Source of the DNA: an uncultured Flavobacteriales bacterium
GTDB taxonomy: Bacteria > Bacteroidota > Bacteroidia > Flavobacteriales > Crocinitomicaceae
Reading direction: 5' to 3'
NCBI GenBank assembly: GCA_946479985.1
Contig: CAMLIF010000006.1
Span: 23,688 to 87,687 of the forward strand
Length of the DNA: 64,000 nt
Of the stretch, positions 25,312 to 34,651 are shown one piece after another. Each line of letters starts with the position of its first letter. The stretch's first letter is position 1. The notes under the pieces were generated by a model. The model worked only from the letters and a program-made list of their open reading frames with translations. It did no database searches and had not been told where the DNA came from. The position numbers and the translations under genes were made by a program.

Positions 25312-25924
25312 GCTCATCCCTAACCTCCATCCCCTTTTCCAGGAGAAAAGTTTGTAATCCGGCCAACTTAGCACCTTCCAAATGCTGCGGTGAATCGTCG
25401 ATAAACAAAGTCATTTTAGGATTCAGATCGTTTTCTCGTATTACCTGTTCGAAACATTCAATATTCGGCTTCCTTAAGCCCATATCGCATGAAAAATAGG
25501 TTTTCTCGAAGTAATCTTCCAGATTTCCATGTCCAACCGATTTCTTTAACGCCGAACGAACCGCGGTCACATGCAAATTGTTTGTATTGCTCAGCAAGAA
25601 GATGCGTTTTGTTTTCCCAAATTCTGCCAGCCATTCCATTCGCTCTTTCGGAAAATCAAGAATCATAGCATTCCATGCATGAACAACCTGATTCGCGTTT
25701 GTTCCGCGCGGAAGCTGGTCTAGCAAACGGTTCACAAAATGAAACGGGCTCACCTTCCCGATCTCGAACTGATCAAACAAATCCGTTTGACGTATCTGCG
25801 AGTAAATTTTCCCAAAATCTTCACAACCTAAATCATTAAAGGCTTTTTCTGTTAGGGAATAATCGATGTTGAGCAGTACGCCGCCTAGATCGAAAATAAT
25901 TGCTTCGGTGTTTTCCAAATTCAT
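25304..25924 (-). CDS. HAD-superfamily phosphatase (YihX-like)
   Basis: 207 residues from ATG 25924; the frame is open further upstream but without conserved sequence. Motifs: IIFDLGGVLLNID with nucleophile Asp12 (the second motif-I position is Gly rather than Asp, as in YihX-type sugar phosphatases), LLSNTN (motif II), LRKPN (motif III Lys) and FIDDSPQHLEGA (motif IV). These cytosolic enzymes hydrolyse small phosphomonoesters; YihX acts on glucose-1-phosphate. The specific substrate here cannot be known. The gene is divergent from a small unknown gene. Confidence 0.85.
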   Translation of the reverse strand: MNLENTEAIIFDLGGVLLNIDYSLTEKAFNDLGCEDFGKIYSQIRQTDLFDQFEIGKVSPFHFVNRLLDQLPRGTNANQVVHAWNAMILDFPKERMEWLAEFGKTKRIFLLSNTNNLHVTAVRSALKKSVGHGNLEDYFEKTYFSCDMGLRKPNIECFEQVIRENDLNPKMTLFIDDSPQHLEGAKLAGLQTFLLEKGMEVRDELI

Positions 25925-25960
25925 TCGGCAAAAATAGATTTTGTTCAGTAAATTAGAACT

Positions 25961-26305
25961 ATGAGCAATGTAATTCCTTCCGATTTCCGGGAACTGGCTG
26001 TTGGGCAGCATCAATACCGGGAATTCCTGAAACAACAAATTGAGCGCGATTTTCACCGGGCAGGTCTGAGCGATTTCGAACTTCCCGAAAACAATTGGCA
26101 GGAATGGATTCAAAAAATCGCAGTCTCATGCCGGAAACTGGATACGGCTAACCAACTCACTGCCGCGCTTTACGCCATTGACCTGCCAGAAAATTGGGCC
26201 CTGGACATCGCATTATCATCTGAGTACTACACCGATCTGGCATTCGCAATTATTCAGCGCGAATGGGTAAAAGTATGCTGGAGAATAAAATATTCAAATT
26301 TGTAA
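25961..26305 (+). CDS. Small hypothetical protein
   Basis: 114 residues, no signal peptide, mostly helical by pattern (REFLKQQIERDFHRAG, QEWIQKIAVSCRKL), ending ...KVCWRIKYSNL. No domain is recognised. It is divergent from the HAD gene over 36 bp, and codon use is like the surrounding genes. It is probably a real gene because it fills an otherwise empty 500-bp stretch on the plus strand. Confidence 0.5.
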   Translation: MSNVIPSDFRELAVGQHQYREFLKQQIERDFHRAGLSDFELPENNWQEWIQKIAVSCRKLDTANQLTAALYAIDLPENWALDIALSSEYYTDLAFAIIQREWVKVCWRIKYSNL

Positions 26306-26322
26306 ACATCTAAAAAAATAAA

Positions 26323-26351
26323 CGATTGGAATAATGAAAACTTTCCAATCG
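26323..26351. other. 9-bp hairpin upstream of sucA
   Basis: CGATTGGAA (26323-26331) and TTCCAATCG (26343-26351) pair perfectly over an 11-nt loop. An A7 run precedes it, so it would resemble a terminator only on the minus strand, where no gene ends. It may be a regulatory site for the 2-oxoglutarate dehydrogenase operon. A -7-like TAAATTTA is at 26416-26423. Confidence 0.4.
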
Positions 26352-26445
26352 ACAGATTCTTTAGAATTCTGACATTTTCTCACGAAAACTCACCGCCCGT
26401 TCCTATTATTTATCTTAAATTTACGCACCATTTTAGTGCACAAAC

Positions 26446-29166
26446 ATGGATAATATATCATACGTAGGAAATGCTGATGTAAACGCAATTGATCATCTGT
26501 ATAAATCTTACTGCCAAGACCCTGAAAGCGTGGATATTGGGTGGAAAAAATTCTTTGAAGGATTTGATTTCGCCCGCGCCAATTTCGATGAAGGGGAGGC
26601 AATTCCGGAAAATTTCCAAAAAGAATTTAAGGTAATCAATCTGATCAATGGGTACAGAACCCGTGGTCACTTGTTTACCAAAACCAATCCGGTACGCGAA
26701 CGCCGTAAATACGAACCGACTCTTGCTATTGAGAATTTCGGATTGGAAACTGCTGATTTAGACACAGTTTTCCAGGCCGGTGATCAAATCGGGATCGGAC
26801 CTGCAACATTGCGTGATATCATTCTCGACCTAGAGCAGTGTTATTGTCAGTCGATAGGTATCGAATATATGTTCATGCGTGAACCGGAACGTTTGGAATG
26901 GTTCCGCAACAGTATTGAAGTGAAAAACCGTCCGAAATTCGACCAGGAAAGAAAGACGAAGATCTATAAAAAATTAGTTCAGGCTTCAAACTTTGAAGCA
27001 TTCCTTGGAAAAAAATATGTTGGCCAAAAACGTTTCTCGATTGAAGGAGGTGAGGCACTTATTCCTGCCTTAGATGCTATGGTTGAAAAAGGCGCAAACC
27101 TCGGAGTAGAGTATTTTGTAATGGGAATGGCTCACCGTGGTCGTTTGAACACACTAACAAATATCTTCCAGAAACGTCCGCAGGATATTTTTTCTGAGTT
27201 CGAAGGAAAAGAATTCGATTACGATGCAGCATTTGACGGCGATGTTAAATACCACCAGGGATTTACAAGTTCTCTGAAAAGTGAGTCAGGTAATGATCTT
27301 GGTTTGACATTGGCGCCAAATCCTTCGCACCTGGAAGCAGTTGATCCTGTTGTTCAGGGAATTGCCCGGGCAAAACTGGATCATCATTTCCATGACGAAG
27401 ACAAAGTTTGTCCGGTGATGATTCATGGTGATGCGGCAGTTGCAGGACAAGGTGTAGTATACGAAGTAATTCAGATGGCATTACTTGACGGATACCGTGC
27501 CGGTGGGACTATTCATATTGTCGTAAATAACCAGGTAGGATTTACAACGAATTTCCACGATGCACGTTCATCTACTTATTGTACAGACGTTGCGAAAACA
27601 ACGCTTACACCTGTATTCCATGTAAATGGCGACGATGTGGAGGCGGTAATCCAAACAATGGAAATTGCAATGGAATACCGTCAGAAATTCCACCGCGATG
27701 TGTTTATTGATTTGTTGTGTTACCGTAAATACGGGCACAATGAAGGAGATGAGCCTAAATTCACACAGCCGAATCTGTATAACATCATTGCAAAACATCC
27801 GAATCCGAAAGATATTTACCTGAAACAACTTCTGGCTGAAGGTTCTATCACAGAGGAGAAGGCAAAAGCAATAGAGGAAGAATACAACGCTTTCCTGGAA
27901 AGTGAATTTGAGACTGCGCGTAAGAATGAAAAAGCTGTTGTTTGGGATTTCTTAAGCGAAACATGGAAAGGATTCCGCCACAGTAAACCGGCCGATTTCG
28001 ATCAAAGTCCGGAAACCGGATACGACAAAAAACAACTTTTGGAATTGGGCCGTAAATTGGCTACGCTTCCTGAAGGGAAAAAATATTTCCGTAAAATTCA
28101 AAAGATCTTCGATGACCGCCTAGCTGCGATTCAGGGAGACAATCTCGATTGGGGATCGGCAGAAATGCTGGCTTATGCAACTTTGCTGGCTGATGGAAAT
28201 CCGGTTCGTGTTTCCGGTCAGGATGTTGAACGCGGAACATTCTCTCACCGTCATGCCGTTGTAAAAACAGAAGACACGGAAGAAGAAATCGTGACGTTGA
28301 ACATGCTTTCTGACAAACAGGCGCCATTCACGGTTTACAATTCATTACTTTCCGAATACGGAGTTCTTGGATTTGAATACGGTTACTCTTTGGCAACTCC
28401 TAACGGCTTAACAATTTGGGAAGCTCAGTTCGGTGATTTCTTCAACGGAGCACAAATCATGATTGACCAGTTCATTACTGCCGGAGAAGACAAATGGTCT
28501 ACACAAAGTGGATTAACATTGTTGCTTCCGCACGGATATGAAGGTCAGGGAGCTGAACACAGTAGTGGCCGTATGGAGCGTTTTCTACAGCAATGTGCTG
28601 ATGAGAATATCCAGGTAGTAAACACATCAACTCCTGCAAATCATTTCCATTTATTGCGTCGTCAGTTGAACAGAGAATTCCGCAAACCATTGGTTGTTTT
28701 CTCTCCTAAAATGTTGTTGCGCTACCCTGCTGCTACATCTACTTTGGATGAATTGGCAACCGGTCGCTTCCAGGAAGTAATAGACGATACTTCCGCTGTA
28801 AAAGCAAACATTGATACAGTTGTTTTCTGTTCCGGGAAGTTCTACTACGAAATGAAAGAAAAAGCTCAGGAAATGGGTGTTGACAATATGGCTTTCGTTC
28901 GTGTTGAACAATTGTACCCCTTACCTCAGAAACAAATTGAAGGAATTATTGCGAAATACAATCCTAAAAATATTGTTTGGGCCCAGGAGGAACCCGAAAA
29001 CATGGGGGCCTGGAATTACATGGCAATGAAATTACGCCACATTCCATTCATCGGAATTATGAGAACGGCTTCTGCAGCAGCAGCAGAAGGTTCTAAAAAA
29101 TTACATGAACGCAGATTGAAGAAATTGTACAGTGATCTGTTTCAGTTTGCAAAAGTAAAAGCATAA
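26446..29166 (+). CDS. sucA: 2-oxoglutarate dehydrogenase E1 component
   Basis: 906 residues, usual length. It starts with the family's N-terminal E2-binding segment (DHLYKSYCQDPESVDIGWKKFF). Further features are the GMAHRGRLN block, GDAAVAGQGVVYE, the thiamine-diphosphate magnesium site VNNQVGFTT, a YCTDVAK segment and a C-terminal transketolase-like domain (WEAQFGDFFNGAQIMIDQF). It decarboxylates 2-oxoglutarate with thiamine diphosphate and passes succinyl to the lipoyl group of E2 in the citric acid cycle. It is 12 bp from the E2 gene and both are transcribed together. No lpd (E3) gene follows. Confidence 0.97.
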   Translation: MDNISYVGNADVNAIDHLYKSYCQDPESVDIGWKKFFEGFDFARANFDEGEAIPENFQKEFKVINLINGYRTRGHLFTKTNPVRERRKYEPTLAIENFGLETADLDTVFQAGDQIGIGPATLRDIILDLEQCYCQSIGIEYMFMREPERLEWFRNSIEVKNRPKFDQERKTKIYKKLVQASNFEAFLGKKYVGQKRFSIEGGEALIPALDAMVEKGANLGVEYFVMGMAHRGRLNTLTNIFQKRPQDIFSEFEGKEFDYDAAFDGDVKYHQGFTSSLKSESGNDLGLTLAPNPSHLEAVDPVVQGIARAKLDHHFHDEDKVCPVMIHGDAAVAGQGVVYEVIQMALLDGYRAGGTIHIVVNNQVGFTTNFHDARSSTYCTDVAKTTLTPVFHVNGDDVEAVIQTMEIAMEYRQKFHRDVFIDLLCYRKYGHNEGDEPKFTQPNLYNIIAKHPNPKDIYLKQLLAEGSITEEKAKAIEEEYNAFLESEFETARKNEKAVVWDFLSETWKGFRHSKPADFDQSPETGYDKKQLLELGRKLATLPEGKKYFRKIQKIFDDRLAAIQGDNLDWGSAEMLAYATLLADGNPVRVSGQDVERGTFSHRHAVVKTEDTEEEIVTLNMLSDKQAPFTVYNSLLSEYGVLGFEYGYSLATPNGLTIWEAQFGDFFNGAQIMIDQFITAGEDKWSTQSGLTLLLPHGYEGQGAEHSSGRMERFLQQCADENIQVVNTSTPANHFHLLRRQLNREFRKPLVVFSPKMLLRYPAATSTLDELATGRFQEVIDDTSAVKANIDTVVFCSGKFYYEMKEKAQEMGVDNMAFVRVEQLYPLPQKQIEGIIAKYNPKNIVWAQEEPENMGAWNYMAMKLRHIPFIGIMRTASAAAAEGSKKLHERRLKKLYSDLFQFAKVKA

Positions 29167-29178
29167 TATTTAGAAGAT

Positions 29179-30459
29179 ATGTCAGTATTAGAAATGAAAG
29201 TACCAAGCCCGGGAGAATCAATTTCAGAAGTGGAAATTGCAAGCTGGCTTGTTTCAGATGGTGATTACGTAGAAAAAGATCAGGCTATTGCTGAAGTAGA
29301 TTCAGACAAAGCCACGTTGGAACTTCCGGCTGAACAAAGCGGAATTATCACATTGAAAGCGGAAGAAGGTGAAGTTGTAAAAGTTGGACAAGTAGTTTGT
29401 TTGATCGACACTTCAGCTGAAAGACCGGCTGGATCGGCAGCTCCGGTTGCAGAGACAAAAGCTCCTGAAGCTGCTCCGGCAAAAGAAGCTGTGGCTCCTG
29501 CCCCGGCTCCGGTAGCTGAAAAAGCAGCGGCTCCAAATCCTGGGCCGGTTAACGAAAGTTATGCAAAAGGAACGCCTTCACCGGAAGCGGCAAAAGCAGT
29601 GGCGGAAAACGGAGTTTCTCCTTCTAAAATCAACGGAACCGGAAAAGACGGTAGAATTACCAAACAAGATGTATTGGCCGCAATGGCTGCAGGAATTCCT
29701 GCTGATGCAACTCAGGGCTGGGGCGGAACACGCGATCAGAACCGTGAGAAAATGTCGATGCTGCGCCGTAAGATTGCAGAGCGTTTGGTTGCTGTGAAGA
29801 ACGAAACTGCCATGTTGACCACATTCAACGAGGTAGACATGAAACCAATCATGGACCTGCGTGCAAAATACAAAGATCAGTTCTCTAAATTCCACGATGT
29901 AAACCTTGGGTTTATGTCATTCTTTACAAAAGCTGTTACAGAAGCCTTAAACTTGTTCCCTGCTGTAAATGCACAGATTGACGGAAACGAAATGGTATTC
30001 CATAACTATGCAGATATCGGAATTGCCGTTTCATCTCCGAAAGGATTGATGGTTCCTGTAGTTCGTAATGCAGAACAAATGAGTTTGGCTGAGATTGAAC
30101 GTGAGATCAAGCGTTTGGCAGTTAAAGCAAGAGATGGAAAAATTACTCCGGAAGATATGACCGGCGGAACATTTACAATCACAAATGGTGGTGTTTTTGG
30201 TTCCATGATGTCAACTCCGATTATCAACCCGCCGCAATCGGCAATTTTGGGAATGCACAATATTATTGAGCGCCCGGTAGCCATTGACGGAAAAGTTGAA
30301 ATTCGTCCGATGATGTACGTTGCGTTGTCTTATGACCACCGCATTATCGACGGAAAAGAATCTGTTGGATTCTTAGTTAAAGTAAAAGAAATGATCGAAA
30401 ACCCCGAAAGAATTATTTTCGGTGGAAAAGATCCGTACGCCGTATTATTAGGTTTATAA
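29179..30459 (+). CDS. sucB: Dihydrolipoyllysine succinyltransferase (2-oxoglutarate dehydrogenase E2)
   Basis: 426 residues. Lipoyl domain (~1-78) carries the [10 protein letters not shown] lysine; an Ala/Pro/Glu-rich flexible linker (~85-130) follows; then a peripheral-subunit-binding domain ([20 protein letters not shown], ~130-165); then the catalytic core with [14 protein letters not shown] and the C-terminal [12 protein letters not shown] active-site His motif. It transfers succinyl from E1 to CoA. It is co-transcribed with sucA. A 38-bp perfect palindrome begins 3 bp after the stop codon and may end the transcript. Confidence 0.97.
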   Translation: MSVLEMKVPSPGESISEVEIASWLVSDGDYVEKDQAIAEVDSDKATLELPAEQSGIITLKAEEGEVVKVGQVVCLIDTSAERPAGSAAPVAETKAPEAAPAKEAVAPAPAPVAEKAAAPNPGPVNESYAKGTPSPEAAKAVAENGVSPSKINGTGKDGRITKQDVLAAMAAGIPADATQGWGGTRDQNREKMSMLRRKIAERLVAVKNETAMLTTFNEVDMKPIMDLRAKYKDQFSKFHDVNLGFMSFFTKAVTEALNLFPAVNAQIDGNEMVFHNYADIGIAVSSPKGLMVPVVRNAEQMSLAEIEREIKRLAVKARDGKITPEDMTGGTFTITNGGVFGSMMSTPIINPPQSAILGMHNIIERPVAIDGKVEIRPMMYVALSYDHRIIDGKESVGFLVKVKEMIENPERIIFGGKDPYAVLLGL

Positions 30460-30462
30460 AAC

Positions 30463-30500
30463 AATTTGCAGGGACAAGTCGCGACTTGTCCCTGCAAATT
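30463..30500. repeat. 38-bp perfect palindrome after sucB
   Basis: Two 19-bp halves are exact reverse complements: AATTTGCAGGGACAAGTCG (30463-30481) followed by its complement (30482-30500). The CGCG at the centre leaves no loop. It starts 3 bp after the sucB stop and lies between sucB and a TPR lipoprotein gene. Only a short T stretch follows, so termination is possible but it looks more like an inserted palindromic repeat. Confidence 0.7.
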
Positions 30501-30543
30501 TTATCCAACCTCTTCACCACCCCATCCGTTATTGTACATATCC

Positions 30544-31563
30544 ATGAGAATAATAATCTTTCTTTCTGTTTGTTCGATCTTTTTTCTTTCGTCGTGCGGC
30601 GGAGACAAAGCACCTGCGCTGAATCCGGAAACAGACAATGTTGACAGCCTTTATTCCGTTTACAGAAAACAGGGAAAAACCATTCCGATGGATATTCTTT
30701 TGGCGCACGGAAACTTAATGCTCGACCGTTACGATTATGCCAACGCATTGAAAGACGGTGCTGAAGCATACAGAAGAGAACCAAAAAATATCGAAGCGCG
30801 TTTGTTGTATGCTTATGGCTTGAATAATCGTCCGGAGCGAACGCATGCCGACCGCGTTTCTGCTCAAAAGCATTTCAAGTTTATTCTGAAAAAAGATCCG
30901 AAAAACTTAGAAGTATTGGTTCAACTGGCTGCTAGTTATGCTGAAATGGGTGACACCGAAAACGCATTCCGATACGCAAATGCCGCACTCAAAATAGACA
31001 AACACTACCGTGATGCCTATATCCTGAAAGGAAAGATCTATGATTCGGAAGGAAACCTGAAACTGGCTATTTCGTCTTTTGAAACAGCGATCCAGCAAGA
31101 TCCGGATTTCTACCCGGCCTATTTATACCTGGGAGAATTGTACCAATACGAGAAAAACGATCCGCTCGCAATTGAGTACTTTTTAAGTGCCGACCAGATT
31201 GAACCGAATAACATCGAAATTCTGTACAAATTGGCTTATGCTTATCAAAGCTTTAACCAGGACGAAAAAGCGCTTGCTGTGTACCGCAGAATGGCTAAAA
31301 TGGACCCTGAATTCTCTGTAAGCACATTCCAGCAGGGATGGATTAAGCAATTTCATCAAAACCAGATGGACAGCGCGCTCATCTTTTACGATATGACTAT
31401 ACTGAATGAACCCCGTTACGTCGAGGCATGGCACAATATGGGAATGATTCAGGAAGAATATAAAAAAGACAAGTACGAAGCGATCAAGTATTACCAGATG
31501 GCGTTGAAATACGACAAAGATTTCGAGCTATCCAAAGTGGCACTTACGCGTCTTTCCAAATAA
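30544..31563 (+). CDS. TPR lipoprotein
   Basis: 339 residues from ATG 30544. Lipobox: RIIIFLSVCSIFFLSSC, with Cys at about 18. The mature protein has eight or so TPR units (QLAASYAEMGDTENAFRYANAALK, AISSFETAIQQDPDFYPAYLYLGELY, AIEYFLSADQIEPNNIEILYKLA, and more), typical of protein-interaction scaffolds at the outer membrane. Two short membrane-linked genes follow at 6 and -4 bp, forming a likely operon. The upstream in-frame extension back to 30466 falls in a palindrome and is ignored. Confidence 0.85.
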   Translation: MRIIIFLSVCSIFFLSSCGGDKAPALNPETDNVDSLYSVYRKQGKTIPMDILLAHGNLMLDRYDYANALKDGAEAYRREPKNIEARLLYAYGLNNRPERTHADRVSAQKHFKFILKKDPKNLEVLVQLAASYAEMGDTENAFRYANAALKIDKHYRDAYILKGKIYDSEGNLKLAISSFETAIQQDPDFYPAYLYLGELYQYEKNDPLAIEYFLSADQIEPNNIEILYKLAYAYQSFNQDEKALAVYRRMAKMDPEFSVSTFQQGWIKQFHQNQMDSALIFYDMTILNEPRYVEAWHNMGMIQEEYKKDKYEAIKYYQMALKYDKDFELSKVALTRLSK

Positions 31564-31569
31564 ACATTC

Positions 31570-32181
31570 ATGAAGGCAAAACAAGTAACCCTTGTTCTAT
31601 TGATCGCGGAACTAATTATTCCCGTTCTGGGTTATTTCTTTTGGAACTGGGATTACAGCTTTATCCTGTTGTTTTATGCCTTCGACTGGATTTTCCTTTT
31701 GATTTTCCAGGGGATCAAGATCAGAAAACGTTTGCAGCTTTCAAATTCGGTTATTGAACGTAATAATGCGATCCGCGGAATGATCATCTACATTTGTTCA
31801 TTCCTCATCAGTTGCGGAATAATTCTCTTTGTATCAGGCCAGGTAGATCCGGGTTTCGATTTCTCTAACCGCTTTAACGCATTCATGCGCTATAAAGACA
31901 TGGGTTTTGAGCAAGCCTACATCATCGTTCCACTTTGTTTCCTGAACGCGTACAACGCATATAAACGTCAATTCGTATTCCCGAATGCAGCTGAGCGATT
32001 TACGATCTCACAAATCATTGGTTTGTCACTCGTACAACATATTATTCTGACTATTGCGGTTATCGTAATCAGTACAATTGTTTTACTAGGTCATTTATCA
32101 CCGAACATTTTCCTGATCTCCTGTGTTTTTGGAGTATTTGCAGGAAAAGCATACTTTCAACTTTATAAATCAAAACCATGA
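31570..32181 (+). CDS. Multi-pass membrane protein of unknown function
   Basis: 203 residues with about six hydrophobic segments (LVLLIAELIIPVLGYFF, FILLFYAFDWIFLLIF, IIYICSFLISCGIILFV, a central one at AYIIVPLCFLN, QHIILTIAVIVISTIVLL, ISCVFGVFAGKAYF). No recognised transporter motif. It lies between a TPR lipoprotein gene and a beta-barrel gene that overlaps its stop by 4 bp. An envelope role is inferred from context only. Confidence 0.62.
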   Translation: MKAKQVTLVLLIAELIIPVLGYFFWNWDYSFILLFYAFDWIFLLIFQGIKIRKRLQLSNSVIERNNAIRGMIIYICSFLISCGIILFVSGQVDPGFDFSNRFNAFMRYKDMGFEQAYIIVPLCFLNAYNAYKRQFVFPNAAERFTISQIIGLSLVQHIILTIAVIVISTIVLLGHLSPNIFLISCVFGVFAGKAYFQLYKSKP

Positions 32182-32924
32182 AAGCATTTCTGACATCTCT
32201 GTTCGCGCTGGCACTGCTTCACGCTTCGGCACAAATTACCACCGGTAAACCCACGATCGATATAGAAAAGCCCGATTCGGTGATCTTAAAAAATCCTTCA
32301 AGCACTTCAGTTTATATTGGCGCCGGAAGCAGCAATACATTCCGTAAACTGGTCCCTAACGACGAACCTTACGGAAAACCGCTTGGATACAGGGAAGATG
32401 AAACGAATATCAAGATCTGGTCGTTTGAACTTGGTTTGAGAAATCAGATTAACTCTTACCTCCAATTGGACGGTGGATTAAGCCTGGAGCGCTTCGGAGA
32501 AACATATACTTCTACTCCACAAGCGCAAACTGGCGACAGCACGTACAGTTACATCAATCATTACTCTTACATTTCTATTCCGCTGCAGCTGTACGGAACC
32601 ATAGGAACCGACTTCAAACTGTACGGTGGTGCCGGACTACAACCGGGAATTGTAGGCGGATTCAACAGAGAAATTACGATCACTGATTCAATCGGAAATG
32701 CAACAACGGAAGAAATCAATCAGCCGGAGCAACTAAGCGGATTCATTTTGAACGCTCGTTTCAGTGCCGGTTTGCAATGGAAATGGAGTAAATATGCCGG
32801 TGTTTATGTAAACTACACCTATCAATTAGGATTAACTTCTACTTTGGAAAAACAAGATCCGTACAAGCATTATCCGCGCGCCGGAGGAGTTAGATTCGGG
32901 CTTTATTTTATTATACCGGAGTAA
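32178..32924 (+). CDS. Outer-membrane beta-barrel protein (PorT-like)
   Basis: 248 residues with a signal peptide (KAFLTSLFALALLHASAQ). The mature part alternates amphipathic beta strands with loops (SVYIGAGSSNTFRKL, GLRNQINSYLQLDGGLSLE, YISIPLQLYGTIGTDFKLYGGAGLQPGI, AGVYVNYTYQLGL) and ends in an aromatic strand, as in eight-stranded PorT/OmpW-like barrels. ATGA overlap with the preceding membrane-protein gene shows coupling. The cargo or role is unknown. Confidence 0.78.
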   Translation: MKAFLTSLFALALLHASAQITTGKPTIDIEKPDSVILKNPSSTSVYIGAGSSNTFRKLVPNDEPYGKPLGYREDETNIKIWSFELGLRNQINSYLQLDGGLSLERFGETYTSTPQAQTGDSTYSYINHYSYISIPLQLYGTIGTDFKLYGGAGLQPGIVGGFNREITITDSIGNATTEEINQPEQLSGFILNARFSAGLQWKWSKYAGVYVNYTYQLGLTSTLEKQDPYKHYPRAGGVRFGLYFIIPE

Positions 32925-32980
32925 GCAGCGGAGGATTACTATTCACAGCATGAGAGCAACACTCGCGCGAGCTTCAAAAG

Positions 32981-33010
32981 AAAAAAGGTTTCAGATAGTA
33001 TCCGAAACCC
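32981..33010 (-). terminator. Terminator of the polyphosphate-polymerase operon
   Basis: Read on the minus strand, a 9-bp stem (GGTTTCGGA-type, one G-U) with 5-nt loop is followed by a T6 run at 32986-32981. It ends the DUF4956/VTC transcript. A 10-bp palindrome CTCGCGCGAG (32962-32971) lies just beyond. Confidence 0.7.
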
Positions 33011-33047
33011 TTAAATATCTTGCGCAGGATTACAAATCATCCGCTGC

Positions 33048-33722
33048 TTAATCTTCATTATTAAACTGCATGGTATTCCCACCAAAGCTTTGTTCGTCGC
33101 CGTAATAGAAGATGAGGAGTTGTGCGCAATCACGAAGGAAGTCAATTTTACCGATTTCAATTCTATTGATCTTTAAACCTGTGCGTTTGGAAACGTCAGC
33201 AACCATTTCTTCGTATTTGTCGGGAGTAATCAGATCAATACGTTCGTACTGAATTACTTTACGCGTTTCGTGCTTCAGGAGCCAAACATTCTCTAATCCG
33301 AAGGTCAGTAAGATTAATGCACCGTTCATTAAAGCCATTTCGGATACGGAGATCTTGTTGGAAGAAAGTGCGTTAATCACTGAAACCCCAATTACAAGGA
33401 ACAAGTAGGTCATTTCCTTAATCTCGATGCTTTCTGTTCGGTAACGCAGAATTCCGAAAATGGCGAAAAGCCCAAGCCCCATTCCGGTGTCGATATCGAG
33501 TTTTTTCAGACCGAAACACAGGAAAAATGTGATCATTCCGATCAGGTAGTATGTGAACAAGTAATCTTTTCTTCTCGATTTCGGGTAATAAAGAACACGA
33601 ATCAAAATTGTGATTACCAATAAGTTCACTCCCAATCTAAATAGAAGCGAATAAAAATCGGTGTTGAAATATTGGATGTCCATTGATTCCGGACGGGCTT
33701 TCAGTAAAATGTTAGCTAGCAT
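33048..33722 (-). CDS. DUF4956 membrane protein, partner of polyphosphate polymerase
   Basis: 224 residues with about four N-terminal hydrophobic segments (FRLGVNLLVITILIRVLYY, YYLIGMITFFLCFGL, YLFLVIGVSVINALS, MALMNGALILLTFGL) and a soluble C-terminal domain (DVSKRTGLKINRIEIGKIDFLRDCAQLLIFYYG). This is the DUF4956 layout. DUF4956 genes are commonly coupled to VTC-type polymerase genes, and here the start overlaps the polymerase stop by 11 bp. A role in the membrane channel or anchoring for polyphosphate is inferred. Confidence 0.85.
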   Translation of the reverse strand: MLANILLKARPESMDIQYFNTDFYSLLFRLGVNLLVITILIRVLYYPKSRRKDYLFTYYLIGMITFFLCFGLKKLDIDTGMGLGLFAIFGILRYRTESIEIKEMTYLFLVIGVSVINALSSNKISVSEMALMNGALILLTFGLENVWLLKHETRKVIQYERIDLITPDKYEEMVADVSKRTGLKINRIEIGKIDFLRDCAQLLIFYYGDEQSFGGNTMQFNNED

Positions 33723-34488
33723 TCTTGGAGAGTTTTTGAATAAAGAGTTGTTTCGATTTGAAACGGTTTGTTTTTAAACTGAATTGATTCTCGTGTATGT
33801 CCATCATGCCAAAACAGAATTTCGAAATGCGGAACGGACGTATTAATTTGGTGCGCATCAGTTGGAAAAAGGGTGATGTGCGGTCCAGCTTGGGTTGTTT
33901 TAATTCGGCAATAACGATTTGTGAAAGTGTTTGACTCACAGTAGGATCAATCGTGTGATCGCCATTCTTGATGTCATAATCAATTGTCAAACGTTCTTCG
34001 CAATGTTTATTCACCAGCGTAATTCTGCTGTATGTATTCAGCATTACAGGTTTCAGTTCCTTGTAATTCGGAATTCTGGACACCAGGAATTCCTTTTCCG
34101 AATCGGAGAAATCATTGTGAATATCCGGAATCGGGATGCGCTTTTTATCAGTTCTGCCTTTTTTCTTTTCTTTCACCTCCAGGAAACTCATTCCGGTGTC
34201 TAAATACGTTCTCATGCGCACTTTGAACCGGCGAGGAATGGAGCGGTGATGATCATGAAAAAAAGAATAGCTTTCATCGTCGAAATACTGGCTCGTATAA
34301 TTAAAAACCACTTTCCCTTCAATGTTCAACACATCGTAATATGGTAAAATAGCTTCTAAAATTTCCGGTAGTTGATTCAAATGGAACGCGAATTTCTCAT
34401 CGGTTCTATTCATTAACGGCGCACGCGACAATTCCTCCAGGGAAATGCCGTTAAACTTGTGTAAAAGTTCCGTTAACTTAGTCTTCAT
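33712..34488 (-). CDS. VTC-domain polyphosphate polymerase
   Basis: 258 residues, cytosolic. Tunnel-fold CYTH/VTC features: MNRTDEKFAF at the start of the barrel (Arg/Lys binding the triphosphate), YFDDESYSFFHDHH, RRFKVRMRTYLDTGMSFLEVKEKKKGRTDKKR, and a late YDIKNG/VIAELKQ strand. VTC4-type domains make polyphosphate from nucleotide triphosphate. It overlaps a DUF4956 membrane gene. A Ppx/GppA phosphatase gene is encoded about 4 kb upstream, on the same strand, which could break the polymer down. Confidence 0.88.
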   Translation of the reverse strand: MKTKLTELLHKFNGISLEELSRAPLMNRTDEKFAFHLNQLPEILEAILPYYDVLNIEGKVVFNYTSQYFDDESYSFFHDHHRSIPRRFKVRMRTYLDTGMSFLEVKEKKKGRTDKKRIPIPDIHNDFSDSEKEFLVSRIPNYKELKPVMLNTYSRITLVNKHCEERLTIDYDIKNGDHTIDPTVSQTLSQIVIAELKQPKLDRTSPFFQLMRTKLIRPFRISKFCFGMMDIHENQFSLKTNRFKSKQLFIQKLSKNAS

Positions 34489-34651
34489 GATTTAGTAAAA
34501 ATAAGGAAAGATTCGACTAACGGTCAATCCTTCATCAAATTTAAAGAACTTATCTGAAAACTGTTAAATATTCCGTAACCGTTATCAGTACACGGATTCC
34601 GCGATTGCAGACATAAAAAAACTGCGGCAGATAGCCGGAAAGTGTAGTTGT

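Noticed and set aside
26323..26351. Hairpin as a terminator of the small gene at 25961-26305
   Set aside because: The T run is missing on the plus strand; the A run is on the 5' side. Kept only as a hairpin of unknown role.
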